Assembly (NCBI GenBank): GCA_026214975.1 | Contig: CM047806.1 | Location: 103,859,345 to 103,923,344 of the forward strand | DNA length: 64,000 nt | Reading direction: 5' to 3' | Origin: Gentiana macrophylla | Taxonomy: Eukaryota; Streptophyta; Magnoliopsida; Gentianales; Gentianaceae | Shown here: positions 22,966 through 35,390 of the stretch, piece after piece | Layout of the letters: the number at the start of each line of letters is the position of its first letter | Position numbering within the stretch: the stretch's first letter is position 1 | Notes under the pieces: model-generated | What the model saw: the letters and a program-made list of their open reading frames with translations, nothing else | What the model was told of the DNA's origin: nothing | The model's database searches: none | Translations under genes and position numbers: made by a program

Positions 22966-25900
22966 GTGATGATGCCACTACCTCACCTAACAAAGAAAGC
23001 AAAAATATTTAAATCAAAAACAGAACAAATTTAGTCATCTTTCATTATAAACATTTGTTCACAGATTATTACAGTCTAGCATCAGCAAAAATAAAACAGA
23101 TAAGTATGCTGATCTACTGTCTTCCTTCTCTTTCTTCTTTTGATTTTTCAACTTGTTCTTGATAAGCTCTTATTTCTTCTATCATCATCTCTCATCCAAT
23201 CATTTTCAATCAGAGTGAAGTCAATGTAGGAATTCACTTCCTTCCACCACTTCCATGCTTCAGGTAGGATGAGATTGATTTGATTGACTCTGAATCCCAT
23301 TCTCATGTAAAGCTCTTTAAATTCATTCAGAGAGTCCTTAGCTTTGTGATACGCAAACTTCTTTCACCTCTACCACTTCTTCCACCTCTTCCACTTCTTC
23401 CACCTCTGTAACATGCCCTCAAGGCTCTAACCCTTGCTTCCCAAAACTTCAATCCCAAGAATGAGTTTAAACCTTCATGAAATCCCTTGTCATGGTAAGG
23501 TTTCCTTCATATAGTACTCTTCTTGTATTGTTTGAGGAGATCATCAAGAAGTTGAACTCTCGCCAGTGTGTGTTCCCCGAATGCATTTGTTTCATTCTCC
23601 CATCTTTTCAGTGCAAAGATTCTCGCAGCCTCTTTGCTATCACTGCTTGGCCCTCTTCCCCTTAGTGACATCATCAACAAACCGATAGTAGGCCATGAAC
23701 ACTCTCCTGTGTGATAACCAGACACTCGGCTTGTCCTTCCATAATTTCATTCTTGTATCAACTTCAAGAATCCTTGATTGCAAAGTCCGATCCAAGAGAT
23801 TAATCCTCTCAGTAAGCTTAGGATCCAATCCAGCAAGTTGAGATGTTCAAGCAGCCTCAGCAGGCTTAGGTGTTTCAGCAAGTTTATCAAGTTTTTGATG
23901 GATAGAAGCAAGTTGGTCTTTCAAAAAAATTTCTTTCAGTGTATTTCCTTGCCTGATTCCCCTCACATCTAGATTAAGATTATTAACAGCATTTTGAGTA
24001 GATGTGAAATTTGAAGCAACTGTATCAGAGATTGTCTATTGTTGTCCACTAGCTTCATCAGCTCTTCAAATCTTTGTTCATGTCTGTCAAGTTGAGTCCT
24101 TAACTGTGTTATGTCATTTCTAACAGCCCTCAACTATTCCACAACATGTTCTGGTACTCCACCAGTCATTTCTCCAGCAACTCCATCAGCAGCTCTTCTA
24201 CATTATGTTGTGCCTTTGTCTCTGCCGATGACCATTGCTCGCTTCATATCTCCCAAAGCAGGGGAGGTCCTTCCTCAACCATAGCACCAAGAATATCTTT
24301 CATTATTGGATCTTGTGCATGTGTGTTCATCATTCATCGGGTTCATCATCGTAGATCCGTCAATTTGAAACTCGCATCATCAGAGTCATAGTCCCGCATC
24401 TGCTCTTCATCATTAACAACAACAATGACTACGACTATCTTTCCCTACAAAGTGGCCTTGACTCCAGAGGGCTCCACTACAAAGCAGCCTCTTCAACAAC
24501 AACAACAGGGTTTCTCCAAACCCAAAGATTGTTCCAACTCGTGTCCAGTGTCGCTTTGCAACTCAACAACCTGCACTCTCCTGCTCCAACCTTTGCTCAG
24601 TGCCGCTTTGAACCTCAAAGAACTCGAACCTCCTGCTCCACTTTGAGGATTGAATATGCCTTCATTATCCACTTGAAATCCTTCAAAGATGACCAATCTT
24701 TGTTAGGATAAAGGCGCTTTTGGATAAGGTCCCCCCTGTCAATCCATCTTGATATTGAATTGATTCCTCCGAATCGGCACTAGGTTCACCGTGATCGCTA
24801 ATCCTTTCTTCATCCAAATCAAGACTCTATTGATCTTCGACAGTAATAGGTTCTTCAACAAATAAAGTAGAGGATTCACCAACCAACCTATTTGCAAAGA
24901 CCACTTATTCCATCATTGATCAATGCCTCGAGATCATCCATGGTGAGATCCCGCAGATCCTCATCTATCTCTCCAATCACGCCCTCGCAGACCTATCAAG
25001 ATCGTGGGTTCACTTCGCATCATCATGGCTCCTTGACCAAAGGGCTTCAATAGTTGTTTCTCTAGCCACTCTACTTGTCTCCCCAGGGAACATAGGGGGA
25101 TCATCATCAGAATCAGATGAATCACTGTCTGGTGTGTACTTTGGATCTCTGAACATAATTGCTCCACTTTTATTTTCTTCATTCAATAGATCCATCAGCC
25201 TAGAGTTCAGCAAGGTTGTATCTAGCAAGTCTAGTAGGCTGTCCACACCCAGCTGATCAAATGCCCATTCTTCAAATCCACTCATTGGATCAGCAGTTGG
25301 TTTCTGTTTCTTGTAGAATCCAAACTTCTTTTGCACTTTTCTGAAGTTAGGATCTACTTTGTCCTTCTTAGATGCCTTCTCATATGGCATAGTAGGCTTT
25401 CTAAGAGTTGTTTCAGTCGCTTGATGACCTCCAAAGGTCCCAACAAGCAAACTCAAAGTTTCTTCCACATATGCTTCTAAGTCAGTAGGTTTCTCAGGTT
25501 GTATATTAGTCCCTACTACCTCCATCTACACTACACTTTCTTCCCCCTGACTTATATGCTCATCAGCAGGGTTAACAGCAGACTGTTCTTCCCCCTGAAC
25601 TATTGCAGGATTTACAGGGTCTTGTACTGATTCCTCCACTTCCACAGCAGGTGTAGACTCTGGGCTTGTCTCATTCAGAGTTTTTCAACAAGTTGCTCAA
25701 CAAAGAACTTGGGCAGATCTCGAATGCTCAACAGCCTTAGCAAGTGAGGATTCTATAGCTTCAGCAGATTGCTCAACAACAACCTCTACATCCTCAGTAG
25801 CCTTTAAAATGGTTATAGGTTCAGCCTCAATAGCCTCTCATGCTTCTTCTTCAACTTATTCTTCTTCCTGTTCTCTTTGAGCCTCTAAAACCTTCAATTG

Positions 25901-27060
25901 TTTCCCCTTTCCATGTTTCTTGTTGTGGATAACCTCCTTCATTCTCTTGGAAAGTGGCTCATCATCAATTTCAATTGCGTGAGACTTTCTTTCTCATCGG
26001 CTTCTTTATGTTGTTCCTTCAAAATTTCAACAACAGCTTTTTCTAGCAGCCTACAACAGGTCGTGAATCTCAACTTCACTGACCTCACAGACTCAAGAAG
26101 CCTCAGGTCGCTTTGCTTCCTTGTTTTCTTAGGCTTTAACATCTCTCATATCTTCCTTGTGTCGCAGCCTTTCTCTTCTCTCAAGACTTCTTTGGTGCAA
26201 AGAGTTTGACAGCTTTTCTTAGTAGTTTGCTTGACCTCGCTCACCACCAATATCACCATCATCTCCATCACTATCATTATCGCAGAAATTTCAAGAACAC
26301 CTTCTTCATCATCATCATCCGCACTGCAGATAGCATAATCAATCTTTTTCTTGTATCCGGATTGGTTTATTTTCTCAGTGCCACATCAGAATCTCCAAAT
26401 GATTCAAACAGGCTTGAACCATTAATCCTAAGGGTAAGGCCTTGGATTTCCTTTTCCCTTCTCTTTCTTATTTGGCTACTTTCTTCATGTAATGGATAAA
26501 GTATCCAGCTCGATCAAATTTCATACTTCTACAGATAATCATCAGCAGCTCTATCTTAGGTCCTGATAGAGTAGCCATACTTCCAACCAAAATTCTAATA
26601 TATTCTTAGCAATGATTTTGCTCAGGAGGTTGTACTCATACCCAATGTGTTTCACATTGATACCAGAACTAATTTGATGGCTTTATTGGTCTTGATTTTG
26701 TCAACAAAATCCATCTTTGACAATCCCATTTCCTCAGATTCACAGTGCATCTAATACTTCTTCAAAACCAAAAGCCTCCTCAAGCAGTTTGAGGAAACTT
26801 CAATTTCTTGAGCATTTACAGCTTGTTTTAAATGATTCTCTTCCTTCCTTTATCACAATGTTCTTCCAAAACTAACAACATTTGTGTAAGAGATTGTTTC
26901 AATCTTATGTTCAAGACATTCTCCAAGCCTTCAAATCTCCTTATTCTTCGACCAATGTTAATAGCTAACTATGTTTTATTAGCATCAACAACAAAACCTC
27001 TCACACTTTGGCTTGTTCCAATTTGAGCATCAATATTTTCCGCCATTGTAAAAAGAAAAA
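22966..27060 (-). pseudogene. Extra 3' ORF region of Sirevirus element C, decayed
   Basis: This 4.1-kb minus-strand region lies between RNase H and the polypurine tract. It starts with a plausible ATG near 27045 (MAENIDAQIGTSQSVRGFVV, then an early stop). An acidic 171-residue frame at 25010-25525 is rich in Asp/Ser near its end. 23640-23828 reads MDPKLTERINLLDRTLQSRI and WLSHRRVFMAYYRFVDDV. A GA-rich repeat near 23360-23410 encodes Glu/Val or basic runs depending on frame. Sireviruses often carry an env-like or other third ORF here; whether it ever encoded an envelope protein is not shown. No membrane segment or signal peptide can be traced through the breaks. Confidence 0.55.
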
Positions 27061-27699
27061 GTTGAAGAAGATAGCTTGTAAATCTATGTTCACACAGTGT
27101 AAAAACAGAGATATAAATAGATTTGCAAGAGAGTGTATCTTTTGTGTATAGGTCTCAGATATATAGACAAAGTGTGGTTGTAATCACAAGCGCTGCACGA
27201 CATCCACATTAACCATGATTAATTTGAGGATCGCTAAGTTGACACGTGTCCCATTACTTTCTCCATAACGCTTGTAAATCGTTGGATCGTGTTAATCATG
27301 GGTTATAAAGGATAAAATAAATATCCCGCTAATCGCTTTTTTGACTTTAATAAGTTTGACGTGTAACGATTATTCAAAGCAGATTTGGCATCAAGAGGTT
27401 GGCTCAAGAGCCTCGCCGAGAAAGATGCTTCAAAGCAGCCTGGCTCACGACAGGTAACTCTCACGATCCTTGATTCCTTCTTGTTTTGTTCAATTGATAA
27501 TACAATATGAAGGTTAATACCAATGATCGATCCGGCAAGTGAGCTCACCCAACATGACAAAGACCAATCCCTTGGCAACCTCATTTGCTCAATTGTCCAA
27601 ACATAAGTACATGGAATTGTTGATACCAATGACTAATCTCGCTAAGTGAGCTCACCCAACATAGCAAAGACTAACTCTTGGTGAATTCCAAAGACATCG

Positions 27700-28260
27700 C
27701 GATTATTAGTCAACCCTTATAATTCCAAGTTCAGTCCTTAGTTTAGCAAATCTTTCACTATCAAGTGGTTTAGTGAAGATGTCAGCAAGTTGATCTTCAG
27801 TAGGGATATACAGAACCACCACATCCTTCTTTTCAACATGATCTCTTATAAAATGATGTCTCATATCAATGTGTTTGGTTCTTGAGTGCAAGATAGATTT
27901 TCTCGTGGATAGCAATTGCACTTGTGTTGTCACACATTATTGGAATTTCTTTCTCCTCAATTCCATAATCCCTTAATTGTTGTCTTAGCCAAAGTATTTG
28001 TGCACAAAGAACTTCCAAAGAAGAATGTATTCACTTCAGCAGTGGAAGTTGATATTAAATTGCTTGCTAAACCAGAAACCACTTATTTCCCATTAACCGA
28101 TTGTGTTCTCGTGGTGCTTTTTCTATCAATCTTGCATCCAAAGATAATCGTAACTGAGTAGGATATAACTTTGAAGCTTCCATCTTTGGAATACCATATC
28201 CATACTCCCAAAGTCTCTTTAGGTACTTGAGAACTCTCTTGATCTGCACTCTAAGTGAAT
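27700..28260 (-). pseudogene. Copia RNase H (element C), decayed
   Basis: The C-terminal signature HSRTKHIDMRHHFIRDHVEK then ADIFTKPLDSERFAKLR is at 27706-27933. An upstream piece with IKRVLKYLKRLWEYGYG, the usual RNase H start, is at 28067-28249. The pieces are in different frames. The family and orientation are unambiguous. Confidence 0.9.
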
Positions 28261-28299
28261 TTCTTTAGGTTTAGATTGAAATCTTGCACAAACACCTAC

Positions 28300-29260
28300 A
28301 TCAAAGAATATATCAGTCCACTGGCAAGAAGGTACAACAGATCGCCTATCATCCTTCAGATAAGGTCCGATCAACATCTTTACCTTCTTTATCTTCATCC
28401 AATCTGATATTTGTACTCATAGGAGTTGATATCCTGGTACTATTTTCCATACCAAACTTCTTCAAAGCAGCCTCCTTGGTGTACTTGGTTTGATGAACGA
28501 AGATTCCATCTTTCATCTGCTTAACTTGCAATCCCAAAAAGTAGTTCATTTCTCCCATCATACTCATTTGGAATTTGCTCTTCATTAGATTTGAAAACTT
28601 TTCACATAGCAATTCATTTTCGTAACCAAAAATTATGTCATCAACATAAATCTATACCAACAGGTGTCGTCTCTTCTCATTGATTCGAAAAGAGTCTTAT
28701 CAATGGTGCCTTTGTAAAACCATTGTCCACCAAGAATTGAGATAGAGTCTCATACCATGCTCTTGGTGCTTGTTTCAAACCATAAAGTGCTTTGTTGAGT
28801 CTATACACTTTATCTTCTTGATCTTTAACTTCAAATCCAGGAGGTTGTCGAACATACACTTCCTCCTCTAGAATGCCATTCAAAATGCACTTTTGACATC
28901 CATTTGATATACTTTGAAGTTCTTATATGCAGCATGTGCCAAGAATAATTTGATAGCTTCCAATCTTGCAACAGGTGCATATGTTTCACCAAAATCTATT
29001 CCGTCAGCTTGAGAATAGCCTTTAGCAACTAGTCTAGCCTTATTCCTCACAATGGTACCACATTCATCAAGTTTGTTTCTGTATACCCATTTAGTACCAA
29101 TGATATTTGCATGACTAGCCTTTCAACTAGTGTCCAAACTTGATTTCTTTCAAATTCATTTAATTCTTCTTGCATAGCAATTATCCAACTGGATCTCAAA
29201 TTGCTTCTTCAACAACTTTAGGTTCAACTTGAGATAGAAAACAAGTAAAAATCGCTTCTA
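28300..29260 (-). pseudogene. Copia reverse transcriptase (element C), decayed
   Basis: 28677-28883 encodes [18 protein letters not shown] and [19 protein letters not shown]. 28349-28612 encodes KFQMSMMGEMNYFLGLQVKQ and FVHQTKYTKEAALKKFGME. The active-site stretch between them (about 28.61-28.66 kb; the plus strand contains TTATGTCATCAACATA) reads YVDDIIF on the minus strand. Upstream motifs continue to about 29.2 kb with interruptions. The order RT then RNase H confirms the minus orientation. Confidence 0.9.
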
Positions 29261-29299
29261 ATTGTCTTATAGTCCTCACACCTTGTCGTACATTGCCAA

Positions 29300-31210
29300 T
29301 AACTTGTTCAAGAGGGTGATTCCTTAACCATTGTGGATTCTCGTTAGATTGATTCTCGTGAACCTCATCTTCAAAGAGGTCTCACTGCTGTTTCTTCAAC
29401 AGGGGTTCAAAGCAGATCCTTGAACCGCCTGGGCTTGTTGCATCAAGAGTATCACCAAAGCAGGTGTTCAAACAGGCGTAATCGTAAACTTTTAAGTCAT
29501 TAAACCTTTCCAAAACTTCAATACAACTGATCTGACTTGTAGGTTCTCAAGCAGGTTCACAACCTTCATCTTCCATACCAGTGAACTTAGGTTCATCAAA
29601 CACAACATGGATAGTTTCTTCATGTTTCAAGTTGACCTTTGTTCAAGACTTGAATGCCTTGTCGATCAAGAATATCCCAAGAAAATTCCTTCATCCTGAC
29701 TTTGGTTGGAATGTCTTCAAATGTTCCTTATGATTTAAGATAAAACATTAACTTCCAAATGGATGGAAATAGGATATATTTGGTTTCCTTCCTTTCCAAA
29801 TCTCATATGTCGCCTTCAAGCAGCCTTCTTGTTCATCGAGGTTCTGCTTTTGTGTATAGCATGTCGTATTAATCGCTTTCAACCTTCAGCACCTTTCGTA
29901 GTCATGCTTCACAAATCATTGGCCTTCCCGCCTCTTTTAAAGTCCTCGCTTCTTCTTTCAAAGAACCCTATTTTGCCGAGGTGTACCAAAGAAAGAACAA
30001 GTTGATGTAGTACACCATTCTCGCTCACAAGATTCTCTTATAACTTTATTAAGAAACTCTCAGCACTTTGTTTGATCCGATTCTTACCATCGTTAAACTT
30101 TTCTCATTTTGTAATCTCTTCAAAAGATCGTGCATCTTCTTGAGTGTTTCACTTTTCTTGTTCATAAATATCACCCAAGTGTATCTAGAATAATCATCCA
30201 CAACCACTAAGGTGTATTTCTTTCATGTAACACTTGTTGGTGTAATCGGTCCAAATAGATCCATATGCATCGCCTCCAGACTCTATTAGTTGATTGCTTA
30301 GTCTTTGATTTGAAGCTTGATTTTGTGTATTTACCTTTGTCGACATGCATCACATATAGTATCTTTCTTGAATGTGATCTCAGTAAACCAATCACCGCTT
30401 TTCTTCACCAACCGATTGATGTCATCAAAATTTAAGTGATTTAGCTTTTGTGCCATAACCAATTGAGTTCGCTTGGTATGCACAATTAGATGTGTTTCGA
30501 ATTGCAAGAGACCAATCCACAACATACATGTTTTGTTGTCTTCACCACCCAATACAACTTGATCACCTCTTTCACTAATGACAATACAATTGTTTTTGTC
30601 AAAAGTGACCTTGTATCCCATGTCACGTAATTGTTCAAAGGCTCAGCAAGTTGTAGTCCATTCTTCCACATATGCAACATTCTTGATTGTAAGTCCATTC
30701 CTCACAAGTGTGACATATCCTCTTGTATATCCAGTGTATTTTTGTTGCCAAAATTCACCCTGGACCATCTTTTGCCACAAAATTTGACAAACAAAGGCTT
30801 ATTCTTTGTCATATGTCCGAACATCCACCACAAAGTACTGCACACCCTACAAAACAAAGTTAATACATTTTAGGTACCCAAACCTGTTTGGGTCCATAAT
30901 GGTCAGTGGTAAGCATGACCCCTGGGATGTTTACATAAGGTCTTCGCCTAAAAGTGTCATACTTTGGTTCATACATATATTCTACACATCCATAAGTTCT
31001 AACAGTTGGTTGTGTAGGATTTACATATGTTTCCTGGCCTTTTGGTTTATAATGATGTTTGAAGTGATTCTTGTTGTTAGAAGCATTAGCATAACCATTA
31101 GTTTGCTGTCTGTTAGAAATACAAATTTCGTAGTATGGAGTCGGCATTGAGATCCTCGCCGAGGTCTTGTATAAGTCCTCTACTCGAGTCTTTGTCGATT
31201 CCATTGCTTA
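29300..31210 (-). pseudogene. Copia integrase and protease-proximal region (element C), decayed
   Basis: The gag-pre-integrase/zinc region is at 30331-30621: GYKVTFDKNNCIVISERGDQ, then KLNHLNFDDINRLVKKSGDW and ICDAC, giving the His-His-Cys-Cys metal site. The catalytic core should lie at about 29.6-30.3 kb, where only short frames remain. 30860-31204 is a low-complexity Pro/Tyr/Asn-rich segment between gag and integrase, as in other Sireviruses. A protease active-site triplet was not located. Confidence 0.75.
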
Positions 31211-31449
31211 GGTTTTACCCTGGCAGTATGGTTATACTTGTTGTTTCTAGCATTAGATGTAGGAATATTCCAATCATCATCAGTAAGGAACAATCTACCT
31301 TTCCCCCTGAGATAGGTATCCCTAGAATGATTAACATTTTTGGGTTTAGGATTCTTATCCTTGGAATATATCCTGGTTTCTACTGCTTCGTGGTCCAAAG
31401 CAGACTTGGTAGCAGTGTCCTGCTTTCAAGAGGGTCTGTAAGGTACATC

Positions 31450-33220
31450 ACCCTATTTTTGGATTTGTTCTTTTATTAGAGTCGTTGACTTCTTTGACTT
31501 ATGATTTTGCTTCCTTGAAGCATTCTCAAGAGGTTTTATCGCCTCAAAGAACCTTACTAGAAGTTGGATCAGGTGTACAAACTTAGGACCACCTCGTACT
31601 AGTTCATTAGCCTTACTGATCCACTCTTTTGTATTGTTGAGTTCCAAATCCAAGCCCCCGCTCGTCACCATTAGGCTTTCCAGATTTGTATGTAGTAGAT
31701 GAACAGATGGTTCAAGCAGATTCGTAAGCCACCTGGATGTCTGTAAGGCTTATAATTGATTCTGGGTCCAACATCCTTTTATTTACCTTTGAGAATCCTT
31801 AATTCAGCATTCAATCTTTTAACTTCTAATTGAAGAGCTTCTTTTTCTACCTTCACAATCTCATAACCAGATTGTATTATCCACAGTTCATTAAGGATGG
31901 CATCCAAAGTCTCATCATTGTCAGAATTTCTAGGATTTGAACCACAAGTTGATTCACAATCACTTCCAGCAGGAGTATTGATAGATACAGTGTTGTATAC
32001 CTCCTCTGTTTCATCCATATTAGCCATTAATGCATAATCTTCCATTTCAGCAACCAATGTTGTGTCATCTGATTCATTTCCCTTTTCAGATTCCACTTCA
32101 TACCCTGATTCATCTTCAGCAACCATACCCTTCTTGCCATATCTTCTTTGTTGGCTTTTGGTCTTCAGTAGGTCTAGACAATCAGTCCAAATGTCCAGTG
32201 CTTTTTGCGCTTGAAGCATGTATAATCAGTTCCTTACTTTTGTTTTAACTCGTGACATTCAGTGTTTGAAGTGTCCTGGTTTCTGCAATGAAAGCATAGA
32301 TAATCATTGTCTTTCTTTGGTTCTTCCTTTTCTTTTCATCGAATTTCTTGTTGAAATTCCTTGAGAACCCTTTCCACCTTTCATCATCCCGATTTTCTTG
32401 CTCAATAGGCAATCTTCTCTTGCATTTCATCCAAAGCAGATCATCCCGAGCTCCCGATGTCTCCTCTTGATGTTTAGCAGCCCAATGCAGAGTCTTTGGT
32501 TCCTCATTTTCAAAGTGGTAGGAACCAATCTCTTTGTCAATTCATAGGCTTTAAGATCTCGAGAATAATTTGAATGTATCCTCTTCATGTAGCTTTCATT
32601 TCTTCTATTGCAGTTGACTTTCATCTCCCAAACTTTTGTCGTAATGCTTCCAGATTTTTGTGTTTATTTCTTCTTTGAATAACTTACACTCACAGGTAAG
32701 TTCATCCAAGATAGCATTGAATCTTGACTCCATTTGCTCAATGGTTTCATTTGGTAGCATTTTGAACTTTCAAACCTCTTATTGGCCACTTTGATTTTGT
32801 TCTTCTTGATAGCATCGTTGCCTTCACAGATTAATCAGATTTTGTCTCAAAGTTCCTTTGCGCTTTGCAATCTTTAACCTTCATGTACATATTCCTATCC
32901 AAGCTTCTATAAATGATATCAATAGCAATATTGTTGAGGTTTTTCTCTTTCTATCTTCAAAGATTCCATTCTCTCTTTGGTTTTGGAATGTACTCACCAC
33001 ATCACCCATCGCTATCGCTTTGGTAATCTCCAAAGTGGTCCATCTCATAGCACTTCCATCATGAGTTGCAAAGCAAGGTAAGCCTCGCATTCGACGCTTA
33101 TATTCATCAAATCTATCTAGAGAACACATCAAGATTGTTCTAGCATAATGAGTGTTATCCATTATGCAAGTTTTTGAAAATCTGATTTGAAAAGTTTTCG
33201 TGAGTATTTTCACAAGCACA
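31450..33220 (-). pseudogene. Copia gag (element C), decayed
   Basis: The N-terminal part (32881-33219) contains MDNTHYARTIL, FDEYKRRMRGLPCFATHDG and AMRWTTLEITKAIAMGD. The middle has a zinc-knuckle region at about 32257-32298 reading CFHCRNQDTSNTECH, in which the expected Gly-His has been altered by what look like compensating small indels. The C-terminal acidic and coiled-coil segment is at 31779-32219 (ELWIIQSGYEIVKVEKEALQ). The length and order match Sirevirus gag, and many short frame changes occur. Confidence 0.8.
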
Positions 33221-33247
33221 ACAAGTAGGATTTCTTCGTAATGTATA

Positions 33248-33261
33248 ATCGTCCGATACCA
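33248..33261 (-). other. Primer-binding site of element C
   Basis: The minus strand reads TGGTATCGGACGAT two bases beyond the right LTR end, matching the first seven bases of the Met-tRNA complement. Confidence 0.8.
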
Positions 33262-33263
33262 AT

Positions 33264-34928
33264 TGTTGGTCTCTTGAAAAGGCTTTAGTTAAGTTTAGAG
33301 GGGGTGAATAAACTTAACACTTAAAACTTTTAGAGTTAACAAACTCAAAGAACTTCAAAGCATTTCGCCGATATACGTGAGTTCATCGACGCTTGAGTTT
33401 ATCGAATTTGTGCAAATGGAATTATATCAAAAATAAGCCTTATTACTTGATGTTAAATATGATACAAAGTATTAGATACTCAGAGTGTATATGTGTGAGT
33501 TTAGTTGCTAGATTCAAGAGGATGATGTGTATAAAACTAAATGTAGAATGTAAGTGCAGAAAGTAAGCAGTGATTTTATAGTGGTTCCTGTGTGGTGTAA
33601 TCTTGTCACCCACTCTTCTCCCGTGATGTTGGAGGTAATTCACTGTAGATCTTTGATGTATCTCATACAAAGATTCCTAAGTTGCTTGTCCTTCACCAAT
33701 AACTATGGCTTCACAAACCGAATACTTGGAACAGTAGATTGTCGCTCCAAAGTCTTCCACTGGTCCTTGAAGGGTAGGATTGCCTCTTCACTGCAGCTCC
33801 ACCACAAACAACCGCCTTTCACACCCAACATATGCATTCACCTGCCCTCAAGAGGTTCTTTGTAAAATAAAGATTGAATCAAGTAGATGATGGGCTTGCA
33901 AAGCAGCCTTGATTAGGATGATATAATCAGCAGCCTTGCGCCTTCAAGTGTGTAAACTTGATGCAATTTTGAATACGTAATACACTTGAAGATTTTCTCC
34001 GGATCAAGAGTCTTAAGCTCAAGAAGTTCAAGAGGTGTTCTTGCACCTCGTAATTATCTCTTATATTTTTCTCTTAAAGTTCATCATCTTTTTCGCTGAA
34101 AGTCCTCTATTTATGTGTAGGATTGCATGTGACTTGTATTTGAAATTCAAATATAACTGCTCTCGGTTTTTGTCCTATTTGACTTGCTTTTCGTCACTAT
34201 TCATAGGATCGATAATCGCCGTAATCCTTTTGATGTAATGCACCTGGCCCACCCTTGACTTAAAACCATTGGATAAATTCTAATCATCCTAATGTCTTTT
34301 AATCTCAAAACCATTGATTTGTTTGATAAATTAGAGGTAGTTATCGTCCTTATCCATGTAATCTTCCAATATAATCTTTAATTAATCGAGGTATATATAT
34401 CACAGAAGTTCATCATCATTGAAATACCTATCATCATTGAATGTAATTTGTCGTGTTTAAAACACAATGCAAAGAGATTTTTTTATCTAACTTTTATTTG
34501 TGAAGTTAGATTACACCTTTTTGCAAATAACTAAGTTCCAATTTCCATCCAACTTAAGGAACTTAGACCTTTCTATTACACAAGGTATATGTAATCGCTT
34601 TAGGTCATCACAGACTTGCCTAAATTCTCGATTCCATATCCTTGACATTAATTACTAAGTTTGATCCCTTAGCCTTCATTAATCGAGTTTGAGCCTCACC
34701 TTTCGCCTTCAAAGAGGTTCCCCGACTAGTCCCATCGACCTAACTACCCCATCGATATAGACTAGTCTCATTTAACTAAGTCACCGACCTTTACAAAGGC
34801 TTGTTTGATCAAACCTATACAAAGATCAAACTCTAATAAACCTATACATTTGATCTAGACATCTTTTGCCTTTGCACTATAACAGTTAGTCTGGCATTCA
34901 TCACTAAAACTTAGAAATAAGTCCAACA
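33264..34928 (-). repeat. 5' LTR of element C
   Basis: This is the sister of 21223-22950 with the same TGTTGG/CCAACA ends. Its TATA position reads CATAAATAG instead of TATAAATAG. Many of its differences from the other LTR fall at CAG/CTG words. Confidence 0.95.
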
Positions 34929-35390
34929 GATTGAATCACTTGAAATGATTCTCAACGAATTAATCATATATTGGATACAATCCAATATGATCATTCTGTC
35001 ATACGATGACAATTAATTCAAACGTTGAATAGAATGACCGTATCGAATTTTGGAAATGTTGTTTTCAAAATTGTAAGATTTAAGTATTGACTTAATTCTT
35101 TACTCATTCCTTAAAGTTTAATTAGATAGTGAATATTTTGAATATGATTCAAAAGGTTAAATAAAGTATTTAATAAACTTTAGATTTTCTTTATGAAAGA
35201 AAATTAAAGACATAGCTCTTGTGATCTTTCTTAAGTCTTATGAAGACTATACAAAGAAATATTTACGAGCTTAAAGGATTAAAAATGAAAGTTGGGGCAT
35301 GTGCTTAAATAGAGAACTGATTGAAGTTTCTATTCTAGGCAAGTGAGTTGAGATAAATCTTTCTAAATTCAAATTCGACTCTAAGATATA
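34929..35390 (+). other. Target duplication GATTG and internal segment of element B
   Basis: The first five bases repeat the left target site of C. The remaining AT-rich stretch is B internal sequence between nested elements C and D. No frame is open for any length. Confidence 0.75.

Larger units (their letters stand above)
21223..34928 (-). mobile_element. Element C: full-length Sirevirus-type copia retrotransposon (13.7 kb)
   Basis: Two LTRs (21223-22950 and 33264-34928), a perfect 5-bp target duplication GATTG, a Met-tRNA-type primer site beside the right LTR and a polypurine tract beside the left LTR together define a complete minus-strand element nested in B. From high to low coordinates it holds gag, integrase, RT and RNase H, and then about 4.1 kb of extra coding-like DNA before the polypurine tract. 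That extra 3' region and the long LTRs are typical of Sireviruses. All genes are interrupted. Confidence 0.95.

Noticed and set aside
23777..26499. Plus-strand frames of 60-103 codons across the 3' region of element C
   Set aside because: Gene orientation there is minus, as set by gag-pol order, primer site and polypurine tract. These frames are low in complexity and are shadows.
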